A DNA stretch of 64,000 nucleotides from Bacteroidales bacterium (lineage in GTDB: Bacteria; Bacteroidota; Bacteroidia; Bacteroidales; Marinilabiliaceae). The DNA lies in NCBI GenBank assembly GCA_900766825.1, contig CAAFWU010000036.1, positions 16,509-80,508 on the forward strand. Reading direction: 5' to 3'. The translations under genes and the position numbers were made by a program. Shown here one piece after another: positions 61,055 through 64,000 of this stretch. Positions within the stretch are counted from its first letter, which is position 1; each line of letters opens with the position of its first letter. A model generated the notes under the pieces. It did no database searches. It was not told where the DNA came from and was given only the letters and a program-made list of their open reading frames with translations.

Positions 61055-62713
61055 ATGGGCATATATGTCAATCCAGGCAACAGACTATTTAGCTGCGATA
61101 TAGATTCTGACCTCTACGTAGACAAATCGCTCATGATTTGCGAGTTGAACAACCACATTAACAAGACTCACAGATTTCTATGCATGAGCCGCGCTCGTCG
61201 TTTTGGCAAAACGATGATGGCAAGTCTTATGACCGCATATTATTCAAAAGGTTGTGATAGCCGACAATTATTCGAAAAACTTAAACTGAGCAAACAAGAG
61301 GGATGGGATAAATACCTAAACAAATTCAATGTTATTCGCATAGATTTGAATGGCTGGTATAGTAAAACTAAAGACAAAAGCCAAACAATAGACAGATTAC
61401 AAGCTGGCATTGTAAAGGAATTACGCAAGGAATTCCCTTTTGTAGAAATACCTACCGATGCAGTTATTGCGGACGCAATATCTTTAATTTTTGAAGCGTT
61501 AGGAGAGACTTTTGTAATAATAGTTGATGAGTATGACGTTTTGATTCGCGATAAAAGTGTTGCCGAATCTCTTCGCAAGGAGTACATAGAGTTTCTGAAT
61601 TCACTCTTTAAAAGTTCAGATACCCAAGAGGCCATTAGCCTTGCCTACCTCACTGGCATATTACCGATTTTGCGAGAAAGCGTACAGAGTAAACTAAACA
61701 ATTTTACCGAGTACACCATGCTTGACCCTGGACAATTTGCTCAGTATTTTGGACTTACAGAAAGTGAGGTGCAAAAACTTTGTCTCAACAAAAATGCCGA
61801 CTACGAGGTATGCAAACTCATGTACGATGGGTATATTTTCGAAAATTCGAGAGAGTTAGCAGAACAATCCGATGATGATGATGCACATATCATTCATATC
61901 TTCAATCCCAATTCTGTAGTAAACGCTGTTAGTAAGCGTAAGTATGGCAATTATTGGGTTGCCACAAGTGCACTCGAGGCAATAACATTCTACATAGACA
62001 CCAACATTGCAGGCATTCAAGATGATATTAAGGCTTTGTTGAATGGAGAAAAAGAAGTCGATGTAAATATTTTGCGCTACAACAACAATGTGGAGCGTTT
62101 CGCTACCAAAGACGAGATATTTACCTATCTCATTCATCTTGGCTATTTAGCCTACAATCACATAAAACACACTTGCCACATTCCAAACGATGAAATTAGG
62201 CAGGCGTGGTTAAACATCATGTCCAATGCCAAAGGATTTGAACCCATCCAACAGATGCTGGAGACTAGCCGCTTGTTGATTGAAGCCACAGAGAATGGTG
62301 ACACCGAGGCTGTTGCCAAAGCCCTCAATGACTCCCATGCAGACATATCGAGTCCACTGACATATAACCGAGAGTCCACCATGCAGAGCGCAATTCTTAT
62401 GGCATATTTCTATGCCCGCAAGGACTATATGGTTTTCTCTGAACTGGCTTCGGGCTGTGGATATGCCGATGTGGTGCTGGTGCCCGCTGTTCCACAAAAA
62501 CCAGTAATCATCATAGAGCTAAAGAAGGATGGGGAGCCCACAACTGCCATTGAGCAGATTAAGAGTAGGAACTATGCTCATGCTTTTCGCTATCATTTGG
62601 GGCAAGGGGCTGTGCTTGTTGGCGTCTCTTATAATGCTGAGAGTAAACACCATATGTGTTTAATTGAAAAGGTGGAGGACTATAGGGAGATGTTTGGTAT
62701 GACTGGCAAGTAA
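61055..62713 (+). CDS. AAA-ATPase/PD-(D/E)XK nuclease-like protein, family copy 5
   Basis: 552 residues, ATG with IYVNPGNRLFSCD. All motifs are intact: SRARRFGKT, VIIVDEYD, GYADVVLVP, IELKKDG. The last about 120 codons and the 3' hairpin are nearly identical to copy 4 at a constant offset of 3506 bases, while the middle (about residues 85-150 and 265-375) differs clearly. This pattern fits gene conversion or a recent unequal exchange more than plain duplication. Confidence 0.88.
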   Translation: MGIYVNPGNRLFSCDIDSDLYVDKSLMICELNNHINKTHRFLCMSRARRFGKTMMASLMTAYYSKGCDSRQLFEKLKLSKQEGWDKYLNKFNVIRIDLNGWYSKTKDKSQTIDRLQAGIVKELRKEFPFVEIPTDAVIADAISLIFEALGETFVIIVDEYDVLIRDKSVAESLRKEYIEFLNSLFKSSDTQEAISLAYLTGILPILRESVQSKLNNFTEYTMLDPGQFAQYFGLTESEVQKLCLNKNADYEVCKLMYDGYIFENSRELAEQSDDDDAHIIHIFNPNSVVNAVSKRKYGNYWVATSALEAITFYIDTNIAGIQDDIKALLNGEKEVDVNILRYNNNVERFATKDEIFTYLIHLGYLAYNHIKHTCHIPNDEIRQAWLNIMSNAKGFEPIQQMLETSRLLIEATENGDTEAVAKALNDSHADISSPLTYNRESTMQSAILMAYFYARKDYMVFSELASGCGYADVVLVPAVPQKPVIIIELKKDGEPTTAIEQIKSRNYAHAFRYHLGQGAVLVGVSYNAESKHHMCLIEKVEDYREMFGMTGK

Positions 62714-62730
62714 ATGTTACTAAAAAATAT

Positions 62731-62780
62731 AATCCTCCCCCAACTAAGATAAGTGTTGTTGGAGGAGGATTTGGGGTTTA
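62731..62780 (+). terminator. Family hairpin after AAA copy 5
   Basis: CCTCCCCCAAC (62734-62744) with a GTTGTTGGAGGAGG partner (one mismatch), then ATTTGGGGTTT. Confidence 0.7.
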
Positions 62781-62833
62781 CAACAAGCGTAAGTTGAGGA
62801 TAGAACATCTCTTAGGGGGGCTACAAAATAAAT

Positions 62834-62857
62834 CTTTTGCTATATTTAAATCGTTTT
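62834..62857 (+). promoter_or_regulatory. Shared upstream box of the AAA-ATPase family (copy 6)
   Basis: CTTTTGCTATATTTAAA followed by TCGTTTT, 33 bases before ATG 62891. Confidence 0.6.
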
Positions 62858-62890
62858 TATAAAGACAAAAACAAAAAATTGATTATTGCA

Positions 62891-64000
62891 ATGGAAGGAA
62901 TATACGTCAACACAGGCAACACAATATTTCGCAGTGTTCTCAATTCAGAAATTTATGTAGATAAATCGCTTATGATTACTGAATTGAATAGGTTTCTTGG
63001 CACTTATCAGAAATTTATTTGCATGAGCCGCGCCCGTCGTTTTGGCAAAACTATGATGACCAACCTCATGGCAGCCTATTACTCAAAAAACTGTGACAGT
63101 AGAGAACTTTTCGAGAGACTGAAACTTAGCAAGCAGGAGGGGTGGGATAAGTATCTTAACGCAGTGAATGTTATTCAGATAGATTTATATAGTAGCTACA
63201 ATGACGCCGAAGACAAAAGCCAAACAATCAAACAACTTCAAGCCGACGTTGTTGCTGAACTAAGAGAACAATTTCCTTCTGTTCAAATACCCAACCCTTC
63301 CTCTATAGCAACTGCCATCACCAACATATACAAAGAGTTAGGAGAGACTTTTGTTATTATAATTGACGAATACGATGTTCTGATACGCGACGAGAGGGTT
63401 CCTACGTCGCTCCGCGATGAGTATATTGATTTTCTGAACGCACTCTTTAAAAGTAACAAAACTCAAAAGGCCATAAGTTTGGCCTATCTGACTGGCATAT
63501 TGCCCATTTTGCGCGAACGAGTTCAGAGTAAACTAAACAATTTTGCGGAGTACACAATGGTTAAGCCAGGGGCATTTGCTCAATTTTTTGGGCTGACAGC
63601 CAAAGAGGTACAGGAAATTTGCAGTAAACATGATATCGATTTCGAGATGTGCAAACTCATGTATGATGGCTATAGTTTCAAAAAAAGCAGAACTGTATTA
63701 GGAAAACCAGATGATGACGAACCTCAGATTCACATCTTTAATCCATATTCGGTTGTGCAAGCTGTTGTGCAAGACGAGTTCTGTAATTATTGGACAACCA
63801 CAAGTGCCTTCGAATCTATAACGTTATATATCGATGCAAATATCGCTGGTATTCAGGATGATATAAAGGTTCTATTGAAAGGAGAAAAAGAGATTGATGT
63901 TGATGTTTTGCGCTACAATAATAATGTGGAACGTTTTGCCACAAAGGACGAAATATTCACATACCTCATTCACCTTGGGTATCTGGCCTACGATCCAATA
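62891..64000 (+). CDS. AAA-ATPase/PD-(D/E)XK nuclease-like protein, family copy 6 (3' truncated by window)
   Basis: 370 codons are open from ATG 62891 (EGIYVNTGNTIFRSV) to the window end. SRARRFGKT and VIIIDEYD are intact; the nuclease domain lies beyond 64000. The part encoding about residues 200-330 most resembles copy 3 (FKKSRTVLGKPDDD, NPYSVVQAVVQDEF, YWTTTSAFESITLYIDANIA), but the last 99 bases are identical to copy 4 (58560-58658). It is thus a mosaic of at least two copies. Confidence 0.85.
   Translation, partial: MEGIYVNTGNTIFRSVLNSEIYVDKSLMITELNRFLGTYQKFICMSRARRFGKTMMTNLMAAYYSKNCDSRELFERLKLSKQEGWDKYLNAVNVIQIDLYSSYNDAEDKSQTIKQLQADVVAELREQFPSVQIPNPSSIATAITNIYKELGETFVIIIDEYDVLIRDERVPTSLRDEYIDFLNALFKSNKTQKAISLAYLTGILPILRERVQSKLNNFAEYTMVKPGAFAQFFGLTAKEVQEICSKHDIDFEMCKLMYDGYSFKKSRTVLGKPDDDEPQIHIFNPYSVVQAVVQDEFCNYWTTTSAFESITLYIDANIAGIQDDIKVLLKGEKEIDVDVLRYNNNVERFATKDEIFTYLIHLGYLAYDPI

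Noticed and set aside
1..64000. CRISPR array, rRNA operon, prophage or integrase
   Set aside because: No regularly spaced repeats, rRNA, phage structural genes, integrase or transposase were seen. The only repeated material is the AAA-ATPase family and the LRR genes.

Overview
The window reads as a chromosome segment of a Bacteroidales bacterium (Prevotella-like or another host-associated gut or rumen lineage; I cannot fix the genus). The reasons are: many promoters with the Bacteroidetes -7 box TAnnTTTG; BspA-type leucine-rich-repeat proteins; C-terminal tails of the type IX secretion (T9SS) kind; a fibrobacter-type FISUMP domain protein; the long Bacteroidetes form of QueA; and the gene orders tig-clpP-clpX, rsfS-ftsH and rplU-rpmA-serS. 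Stops are TAA, TGA and TAG, so the ordinary bacterial code is in use.

Layout. 1-1593: end of a surface protein and an AEC-type transporter. 1782-4788: an AT-rich island with a complete-looking type II restriction-modification operon (controller, HNH nuclease, C5 methylase, each overlapping the next by 4 bases) and a small divergent gene. 4921-9577 (minus): secreted GH28 pectinase, ruvC, a DUF4286 gene, serS, rpmA and rplU. 9897-12407: a BspA-like gene broken by one in-frame TAG. 12492-14150: first member of a large AAA-ATPase/PD-(D/E)XK family. 14362-19780 (minus): rpoN, a PAP2-like membrane gene, ispD and a fused acyl-activating/ACP/acyltransferase protein. 19948-32912 (plus): HAD hydrolase, queA, tRNA-Leu, tig, clpP, clpX, lon, rsfS, ftsH and pheS, that is, protein quality control and translation. 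33049-34008: a three-gene cassette around a DUF3990 ADP-ribosyltransferase-like protein. 34129-36509: secreted pectate lyase, a possible structured RNA, and a YfiR-like protein. 36649-39783 (minus): recO, a degenerate E1/transketolase-like protein and udk. 39982-41703: a highly diverged AAA family member that has lost key residues. 41850-46611 (minus): arginine cluster argR, GNAT, argG, argC, argD. 46927-49765 (minus): an RSH (p)ppGpp enzyme and a ComB-like phosphatase. 50061-64000: four more AAA/PD-(D/E)XK copies (the last cut by the window end), interleaved with a long BspA-like protein, rimM, prfB (with the programmed +1 frameshift), lptB and a FISUMP/T9SS pair.

The most notable theme is the AAA-ATPase/PD-(D/E)XK family: six copies in 52 kb. 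Four share a promoter-like box just before the start codon, four share a C-rich hairpin just after the stop, and pairs of copies share tracts of about 98-99 identical bases next to diverged stretches, which suggests gene conversion. One copy looks like a pseudo-enzyme. Secondary themes are the C-R-M island, the DUF3791/DUF3990 cassette, and several enzymes (RSH synthetase, E1-like) that keep the family fold but lack expected active-site residues. All functional calls rest on reading motifs by eye; no database search was run.
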